Positions 14,753 to 23,063 of a stretch of 23,063 nucleotides of DNA are shown here, in pieces. Numbering within the stretch: the stretch's first letter is position 1; the number at the start of each line of letters is the position of its first letter. The stretch lies in assembly GCA_021300075.1 (NCBI GenBank), contig JAJTIB010000013.1, positions 1 through 23,063 of the forward strand. The letters are read 5' to 3'. Origin of the DNA: Rickettsiales bacterium. GTDB lineage: Bacteria > Pseudomonadota > Alphaproteobacteria > Rickettsiales > UBA3002. Position numbers and translations under genes: made by a program. The notes under the pieces are model-generated. The model was given only the letters and a program-made list of their open reading frames with translations, had not been told where the DNA came from and ran no database searches.

Positions 14753-16642
14753 ATGGTGATGAACCACTTCTTGCGTCAGCCCCGCCATGTGATTGTGATC
14801 GCCCATGATGCGCTGATGGCGGCGTTCAGCTTTGCCTTTGCGCTTTATCTGCGGCTGTCGATGAAGATGTTTCATTCGCCGCTATGGTATGAGGGCGCCA
14901 TGGCCATCGCGTTGGTAATGCTGGCGGTCTTGCTCTATAGCCGAAGTTACCGCCGTGTCTGGCGTTATACGTCACTGAGTGACCTGCTGTCTCTGGCGCA
15001 GGTAGCCAGTGTTGTGCTGGTGATTTTTTATCTTGGCATGTTTCAGATTACCCGGCTCGAGGCCTTCCCGCGCTCGGTATTTTTCATCCACTGGATGACG
15101 CTGATGGTCTGCCTCGCAGGCCCACGCATGATCTGGCGGCTGCTTTATGATCGGGCGCTGCTTGAGCGATTACTCGGGCGCGGAGCTGCTCGCGTACCGG
15201 TGCTTTTGATTGGTGCGACGCCGCAAGCGGAGATGTTCATCCGCGAGGCGGAACGAAATGCTGATTTTCCTTACCGTGCGGTTGGTATTATTGATGAGGA
15301 TAAAGCCAAGCACGGGCGCGAAATTCACCGCGTACGGGTATACGGCAATGCCGCCGAAGTCCCTTATATTCTGCGTAAACTTGAGCGTAAGAAGCGAAAA
15401 CCTCAGCGTATGGTACTCAGTGACCCGACGCTTGATTCGTCGCTGATTGATTCGTTGCTGCGGATCGGTGATGCACAGCAGATCACGTTGGCGAGGCTGC
15501 CGGGACTGGGCGAGCTGCGTGATGGCAACCGCGCGTATGAGATTCAACCCGTGGCAGTGGAGGATATTCTCGGGCGTTCAATGGCGCTTCTTGATAAGCC
15601 TGCCATGAGAGAATTTATCACCGGCAAGCGGATTATGGTCACCGGTGCGGGCGGGTCGATTGGCTCGGAACTGGTGCGCCAGATCGTTGCCTATCAGCCT
15701 GCACTCCTCGTGCTTTATGAGTTGTCGGAATATCCGCTTTATGAAATGGATCTGGAGCTGGCGCGCATTGCCCCAAACCTGCCGCGCCAGGCCATTTTAG
15801 GGGATGTACGTAACCGCGAGCAGCTTGATCGCGTCCTGGCACAATTTACGCCCGAAATCGTTTTTCATGCGGCCGCTATAAAACATGTTCCCTTGTCAGA
15901 GGCCAACCCCGATCAGGCGGTGTTGACTAATGTGCTGGGCACTAAACAGGTGGCGGATGCGTGTCTGGCGCATGGGGTCGCGGCGATGGTCATGGTTTCG
16001 ACCGACAAGGCGGTGAATCCGACCAGCGTCATGGGTGCGAGTAAACGCGCGGCGGAAATGTATTGTCAGGCCCTCGCCCGGCAGGGTGGGGCGACGCATT
16101 TCATCACCGTGCGGTTTGGTAATGTGCTCAACTCTGCTGGCTCGGTTGTGCCGCTTTTTCAGAAACAACTGGCGCGCGGCGGGCCGCTCACCGTGACCCA
16201 TAAAGACATGGTGCGCTATTTCATGACTATCGGCGAGGCCGTGCAGCTGGTTCTTCAGGCGGCGGTGCTTGGTAGCAAAAGTGCTGAATCCGCCACCATT
16301 TATGTACTGGATATGGGCGCGCCCATCCGCATCGAGGAGCTGGCCTGCCAGATGATTCGTCTGGCAGGACTTAAGCCCTATGAAGACATCGCCATTGTTT
16401 ATACGGGCCTCCGGCCGGGCGAGAAGTTATTCGAGGAATTATTCCATGGCGATGAGCAGCTGGTCGCGACCAGCCATCAAAGCATCCGCAAGGCCGAGGC
16501 GCGCGGGGCGGATGCAGCGCGGATTCTGGCGCAGATGCAGCAACTGATTGCAGCGGCGGGGCAGGCCCATGAGGCGGCACTGCGCCAAGCACTGCGTGAA
16601 CTCATTCCCGAATATGACGACCCCACGTTGAAGGCGGCTTAA
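14753..16642 (+). CDS. CapD/FlaA1-type membrane nucleotide-sugar epimerase/dehydratase
   Basis: This 629-aa polysaccharide biosynthesis protein has an N-terminal membrane region with about four helices (roughly 12-125), an intermediate CoA/NAD-like fold, and a C-terminal short-chain dehydrogenase domain. The cofactor loop is TGAGGSIGSELVRQI (about 298-312). The active-site segment is STDKAVNPTSVMGASKRAAE (about 420-440), with the Met in place of Tyr seen in UDP-GlcNAc 4,6-dehydratases such as PglF and FlaA1 relatives. Known members make precursors of bacillosamine, FucNAc or similar surface sugars. No glycosyltransferase neighbours are present, so the exact product is unknown. AAGG (14741-14744) supports ATG 14753; an ATG two codons later is possible. 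It is five bases from mutL. Confidence 0.9.
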   Translation: MVMNHFLRQPRHVIVIAHDALMAAFSFAFALYLRLSMKMFHSPLWYEGAMAIALVMLAVLLYSRSYRRVWRYTSLSDLLSLAQVASVVLVIFYLGMFQITRLEAFPRSVFFIHWMTLMVCLAGPRMIWRLLYDRALLERLLGRGAARVPVLLIGATPQAEMFIREAERNADFPYRAVGIIDEDKAKHGREIHRVRVYGNAAEVPYILRKLERKKRKPQRMVLSDPTLDSSLIDSLLRIGDAQQITLARLPGLGELRDGNRAYEIQPVAVEDILGRSMALLDKPAMREFITGKRIMVTGAGGSIGSELVRQIVAYQPALLVLYELSEYPLYEMDLELARIAPNLPRQAILGDVRNREQLDRVLAQFTPEIVFHAAAIKHVPLSEANPDQAVLTNVLGTKQVADACLAHGVAAMVMVSTDKAVNPTSVMGASKRAAEMYCQALARQGGATHFITVRFGNVLNSAGSVVPLFQKQLARGGPLTVTHKDMVRYFMTIGEAVQLVLQAAVLGSKSAESATIYVLDMGAPIRIEELACQMIRLAGLKPYEDIAIVYTGLRPGEKLFEELFHGDEQLVATSHQSIRKAEARGADAARILAQMQQLIAAAGQAHEAALRQALRELIPEYDDPTLKAA

Positions 16643-16643
16643 G

Positions 16644-18185
16644 ATGTTTGTTCCCATTAAGCAGGCCTTGATCTCTGTTTCCGATAAAACCGGCCTTGAG
16701 GCGCTGGCGCAGGCGCTGGTCGAAGCTAACGTGGCGCTCGTGTCTACGGGCGGCACGGCGCAGGCGCTTAAAGCTATGGGATTTCAGGTACGCGATGTCA
16801 GTGAGCTGACACATTTACCGGAGATGATGGACGGGAGGTTGAAAACCCTGCATCCGGGCGTGCATGGCGGTCTCCTGGCGCGGCGCGATAGTCCCGATCA
16901 CCTGGCGGCGATGGCGAAACATGGTATAGAGGCGATTGACTTGCTGGTGGTCAATCTCTACCCGTTTGAGGCAACGCTCGCGAAGACGGACGATTCCAAA
17001 CGTCTCGTCGAAAACATCGATATTGGTGGACCGGCGATGATTCGCGCGGCTGCAAAAAATCATGATTTTGTGGCAGTGGTGACTGATCCGGCTGATTATT
17101 CGCAGATCATTGTTGCAATGCAGCAAAGTGGCGGTACGCACTTAGAATTGCGCCGCCGCCTGGCCGCCAAGGCCTTCAGCCGTACCGCTGCCTATGATGC
17201 GCTGATCGGGGCATGGATGAGCGGTGGCGAGTGGCCGGATTATGTGCTGGATGCCGCGCGCCATACGACCTTGCGCTACGGCGAGAATCCGCAGCAGCAA
17301 GCGGCGCTTTACCGGCGGCTGGAGGGTAGTGGAGGGCTGGCGCGGGCGCAGCAATTACAGGGCAAGGAACTCAGTTACAATAATCTGCAGGACGCCGATA
17401 CGGCTTTTCATCTCGTGCAGGAATTTGATGTACCCACGGTGGCTATCGTCAAACACGCTAATCCTTGCGGTGTGGCTCAGGGTCAGGATATCACAGCGGC
17501 GTTTATAGCGGCGCTGGCGGGGGATCCGGTAAGTGCCTTTGGCGGGATTCTGGCCGCCAATCGCGCGGTTGATGCGAAACTGGCGGAAGCGATGGGTAGC
17601 TTGTTTCTGGAGGTGATTATTGCTCCCGAAGTGACACCGGAGGCAAGCGAGAAGCTGGTCACGAAAAAGAATCTTCGAGTCCTGATTGCTGCTTATGAGC
17701 AGTCCAGAAGCCCTTATGCAGATTGCCATATTCTGCCTATCAGTGGTGGGTATTTGTTGCAGACCAAAGACAGTGCGCCGATTAGAAAGAAAGACTGGAA
17801 AACTGTGACAAAGAGGGCCATGACTGCGGCGCAGCAACGCGATGCAGAGTTTGCCATGGCGGTGGTTCGCAGCGTCAAATCTAACGCCATTGTGCTGGTG
17901 AAAAATGGCGCGACTATTGGCATTGGCGCTGGGCAGATGAGCCGTGTGGATGCGGTCCGCATCGCGATTGAAAAAGCGCTTGCCCACGGCCATGACCCGC
18001 GCGGATCGGTACTTGCGTCGGACGCGTTTTTCCCCTTTGCTGATAATGTGGCGCTTGCCGCTGAGGCCGGAATTGCGGCGTTAGTGCAGCCCGGTGGATC
18101 AGTACGAGACGCCGAAGTCATCGCTGCGGCAGATACGGAAAACATGGTGATGATCTTCACCGGTACTCGTCATTTCCGGCACTAA
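16644..18185 (+). CDS. purH: Bifunctional AICAR transformylase / IMP cyclohydrolase
   Basis: PurH performs the last two steps of de novo IMP synthesis. The N-terminal cyclohydrolase domain shows VSTGGTA (33-39), MMDGRLKTLHPGVHGG (61-76) and ENIDIGGPAMIRAAAKNHD. The C-terminal transformylase domain shows the catalytic KHANPCG (from about Lys270), SAFGGI, LRYGENPQQ just before it, and IGAGQMSR near the end. Length 513 aa is typical. The gene starts one base after the CapD-like stop, behind AAGG (16631-16634). Its last four bases overlap the end of the convergent glutamate dehydrogenase gene. Confidence 0.97.
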   Translation: MFVPIKQALISVSDKTGLEALAQALVEANVALVSTGGTAQALKAMGFQVRDVSELTHLPEMMDGRLKTLHPGVHGGLLARRDSPDHLAAMAKHGIEAIDLLVVNLYPFEATLAKTDDSKRLVENIDIGGPAMIRAAAKNHDFVAVVTDPADYSQIIVAMQQSGGTHLELRRRLAAKAFSRTAAYDALIGAWMSGGEWPDYVLDAARHTTLRYGENPQQQAALYRRLEGSGGLARAQQLQGKELSYNNLQDADTAFHLVQEFDVPTVAIVKHANPCGVAQGQDITAAFIAALAGDPVSAFGGILAANRAVDAKLAEAMGSLFLEVIIAPEVTPEASEKLVTKKNLRVLIAAYEQSRSPYADCHILPISGGYLLQTKDSAPIRKKDWKTVTKRAMTAAQQRDAEFAMAVVRSVKSNAIVLVKNGATIGIGAGQMSRVDAVRIAIEKALAHGHDPRGSVLASDAFFPFADNVALAAEAGIAALVQPGGSVRDAEVIAAADTENMVMIFTGTRHFRH

Positions 18186-21100
18186 CTATCTACCATCCAT
18201 TGTACCTGCCTGAGGGCAACGATGAGCATGGCGTGGTCAATCGTTGGCTGGACTTTAAGATCTTCAATAGCGCTTAAATAACGCCGCAGAGCCTCTTCTT
18301 CCTGTGCTGCCCAGTCTGCAACCAGCGCGGCGGGCTGCCGAGGTTTGCCGTTGTATTTATGGCGCCGCAACAGATGCTCTGTGATTTGTTTTTGCGCCTG
18401 ATACAGTTCGGTCACAAGGCCGATAATGGCGCGCCGCTCCCAATGTGATTCGGTGGTTAGTTGCCGCGCGGTACGACGCAACCAGCCTAGCTTGAGCCGC
18501 GCGCCAAGTTCAAAATACATGGGCCCTACGGTTTTCACAGGAAGCTGGTTTTGGGTGGCGACTTCGACTACGTCGCAGGCCGAGGCCAGAAGTTCGAGTG
18601 AGGCCACGGTGCGGGCGATGTTGGCAGGGATGCCGAATCCCGTGAGATTGGTGATGACCTGATCATAGGCGCTTTTCAGGGTGCGCGTCATCATCGGCTC
18701 ATAGCTGGCGCGGAATTCGTCAATACCTTTACCAAACCGCGCCATGACCTGATCAATTTTTATCGGCTGCGGCAGATGTCTGAGCCACCAGCGGCACGCA
18801 TGTTCGATGAAAAGGTTGACGGCACGGAAAAGCTCAATCTGGACGCTGGCCTCGACCTTGCCGTCGAGTGATTCAATCATTGCCCAGATGTCGCGCAGAT
18901 GAAATGCGTCGCGCGTTAAAGCATAGGCTAGGGAGATGTCGGCCGCGCTTAAACCGGTTTCCTCACGCATTTCGTGAACGAAACTTACCCCCATGCGGTT
19001 GACAAGACTGTTGGTGAGCATCGTTGCCACAATCTCGCGCCGCAGTCGGTGGCCAGCGATTTCGCGTGCGAATTTTTTCTGCATGATGACAGGGAAATAG
19101 CGCTGTAAGTCGCCCTCGAAATAGGGCGCATCGAGCAGTTTAGACTCCTTCAGTTCGCGGTACAGCGCCTGTTTGGCGTAAGATAAAAGTACGGCGAGTT
19201 CCGGACGCGTAAGGCTCTGGCCGGTACCGCGCATGTCGCTTAACTGCTTTTCGGTCGGCAGAAATTCGACGCTGCGATTGAGAAGCCCGTCGCGCTCGAG
19301 ATCGGCCATGAAGCGGCTGACGGGTTCAAGCAGGGATTCTTTCTGATGCTCGGCGAGCGTAATGGCCTGAGTCTGCAGGCGGTTGTCGTTGAGCACCAGC
19401 TCGGCGACCGGATCGGTCATGGATTTGAGGATGGTGTTGCGCTCTTTGAGGGTGATTTTTTTTGCCATTACCGCATCGCTCAGGGCAATCTTGATATTGA
19501 CCTCGTGGTCGGAGCAATCGACCCCGCCGGAATTATCAATCGCATCCGTATTGAGACGGCCACCGCTGCGCGCATATTCAATCCGTCCGCGCTGGGTAAA
19601 GCCGAGATTGCCACCCTCGCCTAAGACTTTGACGCGCAGTTCAGCACCATCGACGCGTACGGCGTTATTGCTGCGGTCGCCCACTTGCTCGTGGGTTTCG
19701 CTTGACGCCTTGACATAGGTTCCGATGCCGCCATTCCACAATAGATCGACCGGCGCTTTGAGGATGATTTGAATCAGCTGGTCGGGCGAGAGACTCGTTT
19801 TATCAGTACCGAGTGCTGCTTGCGCTTCGGCGCTGAGCGTGATGGTTTTGGCGCTGCGCTCGAATACCCCGCCCCCTTTGGAGATCTTCTTTGGGTCGTA
19901 ATCTGTCCATGCGCTTTGTGGCAGATGAAAAAGGCGTTTGCGCTCGGCAAAACTAGTCGCCGGATTAGGGGTGGGGTCAAGAAAAATATGGCGGTGATTG
20001 AAAGCGGCGATGAGCTGAATCTGAGGTGAGCTAAGTAGCCCATTGCCGAACACGTCGCCGGCCATATCGCCGATGCCGATGACGCGAAAGGGCGCATCCA
20101 TGCGCTGCCCCATCTCGCGGAAATGGCGCTCAACCGAAACCCAGGCGCCGCGTGCGGTAATGCCGATTTCCTTATGGTCATACCCGGCCGAGCCGCCTGA
20201 GGCAAAGGCATCCCCAAGCCAGAAGCCATAATCGGCGGAGAGGCGATTTGCGATGTCGGAAAAGCTGGCCGTGCCTTTGTCAGCGGCGACGACCAGATAA
20301 GGATCCTTGTCGTCATAACAGATGGTTTGCGCGGGTTTGACGATGCGCTGTCCGACGATGTTATCGGTGAGATCGAGAAGGCCACTGAGAAATTCGCGGT
20401 AACAGGCGATCGCTTCCTGCTGCAGTGCGGCACGTTCGGCAGGGGGTTGGCGCAGGATGAATCCGCCCTTGGCACCTTGCGGCACAATCACGGCGTTTTT
20501 CACCATCTGTGCTTTCATGAGCCCAAGCACTTCGGTGCGGAAATCCTCAGCCCTGTCGGACCAGCGAATGCCGCCGCGTGCGACCTTGCCGCCTCGAAGA
20601 TGCACACCGTCCATCCGCATGGAGGTTACGAAAATTTCCGCATAGGGATGGGGCAGGGGAAGTTCCGGAATTTCGGCTGAGCGGAATTTCATAGCGATAT
20701 AAGGTTTTGGCTTACCCTGCTCATCGCGCTGGAAATAATTGACACGCAGAGTTGCAAGGATCAACGCTTTGATGCGACGGATGACGGTGTCTTCGGCGAG
20801 GTTACTCACCTGCTCCAACCCATCACGAATCGCCGCGCGGATTTTTTTGACGTTCGCGTCGCGGCTGGAATGCTGTGCTGGGTCAAACCGCGTCTTGAAC
20901 AGGTCCACCAGCAGCCGGGTCAAGCGCGGGTGCTGACGCAGTGTTTGTGCCATGAAGACATGGCTGTAAGAAAACCCGATCTGTTTGAGGTAGCGCGCAT
21001 AGACCTGTAAAATTTCGATTTCGCGGATGGAGAGGTCGGCGTAAAATACCAGTGCATTGAGTGGGTCGTTGCTTGTCTGGCCGCGCCAGACACCGGCAAG

Positions 21101-22939
21101 AGCAGATTCAAGCCGCGCTTTATGGGCGGAGAGATCAAAGTCTTTTGTGATGGGCAGCTCGAGAATAAAATCCCGAATCAGCATGGCGGCGGCATCTTTG
21201 GGCGCAATTTCAAATGGGGTGACATCCACCACTTTGCAGCCCATGGATTCGAGCATGGGCACGATATCGGAAAGCATTGAATCCACCTGGGTAGTGTAAC
21301 ATTTGAGGTGGAGGCGGCTGGGCGCTTCATCTGCGCGGCGGAAAAGCTCTAGCGCCAGCCCGTTCTCGCTCAGGCAGGACTCCATACGCCGCATGTCAAA
21401 AGCGGCTGATTGTGCTGAATGGCTGTTGATGTAGGTTGGCGGAAAGGCTTCATGATAGCGGAAATAGAGCGCCTCACCGCGTGCTTCGCCAAACTGATTG
21501 ACCAGCGCATCTTTGAGCGAATCTTGCCATACATTCACCATCGCCGCGAGCGTATGTTCAAGTGTTGCCACGTTCATCTTTGGAACGTCGCCGGGCGTAG
21601 TGTTGATAATAATCTGCACGCGGGCGAGGGGTGACTCGGTAATCTGCGTGTAGTAGTTCGCGCGGGTACCGCCATAGGCTTTGGCGAGCAGTTTACTCAT
21701 TTGTTCGCGCAGATCCGTCGAGAGTCGCTCGCGCGGCAGATAGACAAGGAAACTGACGAAACGACCAAAGGGGTCAGGGCGGGGGAACAGTCGTAATTGC
21801 GGCTTGAGTTCGAGCGCCAGAATCCCCATCGCCATAGCGAACAGCGCCTTGGCATCCATCGCGAAAATTTCATCACGCGGTAAAAACTCGATGATGGTAC
21901 GCAGCGACTTGCCGCTATGGCCGCCACTGTCAAAGCCCGACATCTGCATGACACTGGCCACTTTGCGGCGGATAAATGGAATGAGGTCGGTGCTTTGGTA
22001 ATAGACGACAGAAGTAAAAAGACCGAGGATACGAATTTCCCCGGCCGGTTTGCCTTTGGCATCCAAACGGCGGATGGTGATGTAATCCATACGAACCGAG
22101 CGGTGAATCTCGGATGCATCCGAAGATTTATGAATGCTGATGAGCGAGGTCAGCGCCGAGCGACTGCTGCGCTCCAGCGCATCGTCGTTGTCGGGAGGGA
22201 GGTTGAAAAGGCCCAGCGCTGTCTTGGGTTGTAGCTTCAGTGTGCCATTCGCGCCGGAGCGGAATTCCCCCACTCCCAGAAACACAAAATTGCGCTCGCG
22301 GAGCCATTCGAGAAACTTTGCGATTTCCTGCGCTTCCTCTTTCGGTATGCCTTTGGTTGTATTTTTATAGATAGCCGAAAGTTCACCGATGGTGGCGTCC
22401 ATCGCCCGCCAGTCGCGTGTGGCGGCAGCGACTTTCGCAAGCACCCGGGTGATGGCCTCGTGCAGCAATGCTTCCGGCAAGCTGGGCGGTAGCGGTGAGA
22501 CTTCAAAATAAATCAGTGATTCGTGCGCGCTCGTTTTGCTGCGCTGGCGTTTACCCGATGTATCGCGTGAGGCTTCCATGACCGGATGGATGGTGAGGTA
22601 AATTGTCAGCCCCAGCCGCGTCAGCAGATTGGTGAGGGAATCCACTAGAAATGGCCGATCGTCATTAACGATAACGAGCCGTGTGCGTGTGGCCTCGCCG
22701 CGCTTTTCCTGCACGCGGCCTTGGGCGATGTGAATCAGGGCGGTGAGGGGGCGGCGAATAAGGCTTTTGGCGGCGCAATATTCGGCGATCTCAGCGGCGC
22801 GTTCAGACGTCAGCGATGCCAGTTCATCGGCGGTGGATTGAGCGTAGAAAGCTTCGGTGAAGGGACGGTGGCGAAGTGAAACGGCATCCAGAATGGCATC
22901 ACGGAATTGACTGTGGCGGAAGGCGTAGGATGACGACAT
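18182..22939 (-). CDS. gdhB: Large NAD-specific glutamate dehydrogenase
   Basis: This 1585-aa enzyme belongs to the roughly 180-kDa NAD-GDH class, which oxidises glutamate to 2-oxoglutarate and ammonia. A long N-terminal regulatory region (ACT-like; VIVNDDRPFLVDSLTNLLTR near 88-107) precedes the catalytic core. The core shows GGKVARGGIRWSDRAEDFRT (about 780-800), MVKNAVIVPQGAKGGF ending about 825, and SGGSAGYDHKEIGITARGAW. The NAD-binding portion includes DLLWNGGIGTYVKAS and EGGNLGFTQRGRIEYA. It is full length with no visible break. The start is supported by a strong AAGGAG (reverse of 22945-22950) five bases upstream. It stands alone on its strand here, so it probably has its own promoter beyond 22960. 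Confidence 0.96.
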   Translation of the reverse strand: MSSSYAFRHSQFRDAILDAVSLRHRPFTEAFYAQSTADELASLTSERAAEIAEYCAAKSLIRRPLTALIHIAQGRVQEKRGEATRTRLVIVNDDRPFLVDSLTNLLTRLGLTIYLTIHPVMEASRDTSGKRQRSKTSAHESLIYFEVSPLPPSLPEALLHEAITRVLAKVAAATRDWRAMDATIGELSAIYKNTTKGIPKEEAQEIAKFLEWLRERNFVFLGVGEFRSGANGTLKLQPKTALGLFNLPPDNDDALERSSRSALTSLISIHKSSDASEIHRSVRMDYITIRRLDAKGKPAGEIRILGLFTSVVYYQSTDLIPFIRRKVASVMQMSGFDSGGHSGKSLRTIIEFLPRDEIFAMDAKALFAMAMGILALELKPQLRLFPRPDPFGRFVSFLVYLPRERLSTDLREQMSKLLAKAYGGTRANYYTQITESPLARVQIIINTTPGDVPKMNVATLEHTLAAMVNVWQDSLKDALVNQFGEARGEALYFRYHEAFPPTYINSHSAQSAAFDMRRMESCLSENGLALELFRRADEAPSRLHLKCYTTQVDSMLSDIVPMLESMGCKVVDVTPFEIAPKDAAAMLIRDFILELPITKDFDLSAHKARLESALAGVWRGQTSNDPLNALVFYADLSIREIEILQVYARYLKQIGFSYSHVFMAQTLRQHPRLTRLLVDLFKTRFDPAQHSSRDANVKKIRAAIRDGLEQVSNLAEDTVIRRIKALILATLRVNYFQRDEQGKPKPYIAMKFRSAEIPELPLPHPYAEIFVTSMRMDGVHLRGGKVARGGIRWSDRAEDFRTEVLGLMKAQMVKNAVIVPQGAKGGFILRQPPAERAALQQEAIACYREFLSGLLDLTDNIVGQRIVKPAQTICYDDKDPYLVVAADKGTASFSDIANRLSADYGFWLGDAFASGGSAGYDHKEIGITARGAWVSVERHFREMGQRMDAPFRVIGIGDMAGDVFGNGLLSSPQIQLIAAFNHRHIFLDPTPNPATSFAERKRLFHLPQSAWTDYDPKKISKGGGVFERSAKTITLSAEAQAALGTDKTSLSPDQLIQIILKAPVDLLWNGGIGTYVKASSETHEQVGDRSNNAVRVDGAELRVKVLGEGGNLGFTQRGRIEYARSGGRLNTDAIDNSGGVDCSDHEVNIKIALSDAVMAKKITLKERNTILKSMTDPVAELVLNDNRLQTQAITLAEHQKESLLEPVSRFMADLERDGLLNRSVEFLPTEKQLSDMRGTGQSLTRPELAVLLSYAKQALYRELKESKLLDAPYFEGDLQRYFPVIMQKKFAREIAGHRLRREIVATMLTNSLVNRMGVSFVHEMREETGLSAADISLAYALTRDAFHLRDIWAMIESLDGKVEASVQIELFRAVNLFIEHACRWWLRHLPQPIKIDQVMARFGKGIDEFRASYEPMMTRTLKSAYDQVITNLTGFGIPANIARTVASLELLASACDVVEVATQNQLPVKTVGPMYFELGARLKLGWLRRTARQLTTESHWERRAIIGLVTELYQAQKQITEHLLRRHKYNGKPRQPAALVADWAAQEEEALRRYLSAIEDLKVQPTIDHAMLIVALRQVQWMVDS

Positions 22940-23025
22940 AATGACTCCTTGATGAACCTGTCCGGATGCCTAGCAAATCCCACGTAAACGGAAAGAGAAA
23001 AAATTTTTGCAGTGCGGGAGGAGGA
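22940..23025 (-). promoter_or_regulatory. Upstream region of the glutamate dehydrogenase gene
   Basis: Apart from the Shine-Dalgarno at 22945-22950, this segment contains an A/T tract (AAAAAATTTTT, around 22999-23008) that could act as an UP element or intrinsic bend. No clear -35/-10 pair is visible on the minus strand. The repeat fragment begins directly upstream. Confidence 0.3.
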
Positions 23026-23063
23026 GTCGGGTTTCAGGTTTCAGGGAAGAAGTATTCCTTGCA
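23026..23063 (-). repeat. Heptamer element related to the petC-uppP element, cut by window end
   Basis: On the minus strand this reads TGCAAGGAATACTTCTTCCC, then TGAAACCTGAAACCCGAC. It aligns with the plus strand at 5642-5672 (TGCACTCCATACCTCTTCCC, then TGAAACCCGAC) apart from several substitutions near the left end and one additional 7-base unit (CCTGAAA). The difference of exactly one unit is what a heptamer tandem array would show. The rest of the element lies beyond the window. Confidence 0.75.

Overview
The window looks like a chromosomal segment of an alphaproteobacterium of medium to fairly high GC. The lineage signals are a separate petA-petB-petC bc1 operon with a Rhodobacter-type cytochrome b/c1 pair, a very large NAD-specific glutamate dehydrogenase, a DUF3035/BamF-type lipoprotein next to an M16 peptidase pair and mutL, a MutL carrying its own endonuclease motif, and oxygen-dependent HemF. 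I cannot assign a genus. The cell is an aerobically respiring Gram-negative (bc1 complex, HemF, LspA, BAM lipoprotein). No transposase, phage gene, rRNA, tRNA or CRISPR array was seen.

Layout. Positions 1-405 hold the 3' end of an AmpG-like muropeptide permease. Two tandem entericidin-like mini-lipoproteins follow (506-640, 667-867). On the minus strand lie trmL and hemF (2663-947). petABC runs on the plus strand (2846-5588), then uppP (5780-6574), which converges on murJ (minus, 8119-6557). From a promoter in the short murJ/ribF gap, a tightly packed plus-strand series of eight genes covers about 10 kb: ribF, lspA, bamF-like, two M16 peptidases, mutL, a CapD/FlaA1-like nucleotide-sugar dehydratase and purH. 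Most junctions overlap or are only a few bases long. The window closes with a convergent 1585-residue NAD-glutamate dehydrogenase.

Functionally this is largely envelope and housekeeping biology. AmpG, UppP and MurJ act in peptidoglycan recycling and lipid carriers, LspA and BamF in lipoproteins and outer-membrane assembly, and the CapD-like protein in surface sugars. The bc1 complex, HemF and RibF supply respiration, heme and flavin. MutL, TrmL, PurH and GDH cover repair, tRNA modification and central metabolism.

The unusual layer is repeat DNA. hemF is about 120 codons longer than its family because it carries three in-frame insertions. Two contain copies of the same 72-81 bp GC-rich hairpin element, read in the same frame, and one of these also carries a heptamer repeat array. 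A second, AT-rich heptamer element (TTTTAGG units facing CCTAAAA units) fills the whole petC-uppP gap from the petC stop codon to the uppP start codon, so uppP has no visible ribosome binding site. A truncated relative of that element sits at the window's right edge. A perfect 13-bp hairpin lies in the MutL linker, and cytochrome b has an enlarged loop. Together they suggest a genome colonised by small repeats that tolerate, and get translated in, essential genes. This resembles the Rickettsia palindromic elements in behaviour and the cyanobacterial heptanucleotide STRR repeats in form.
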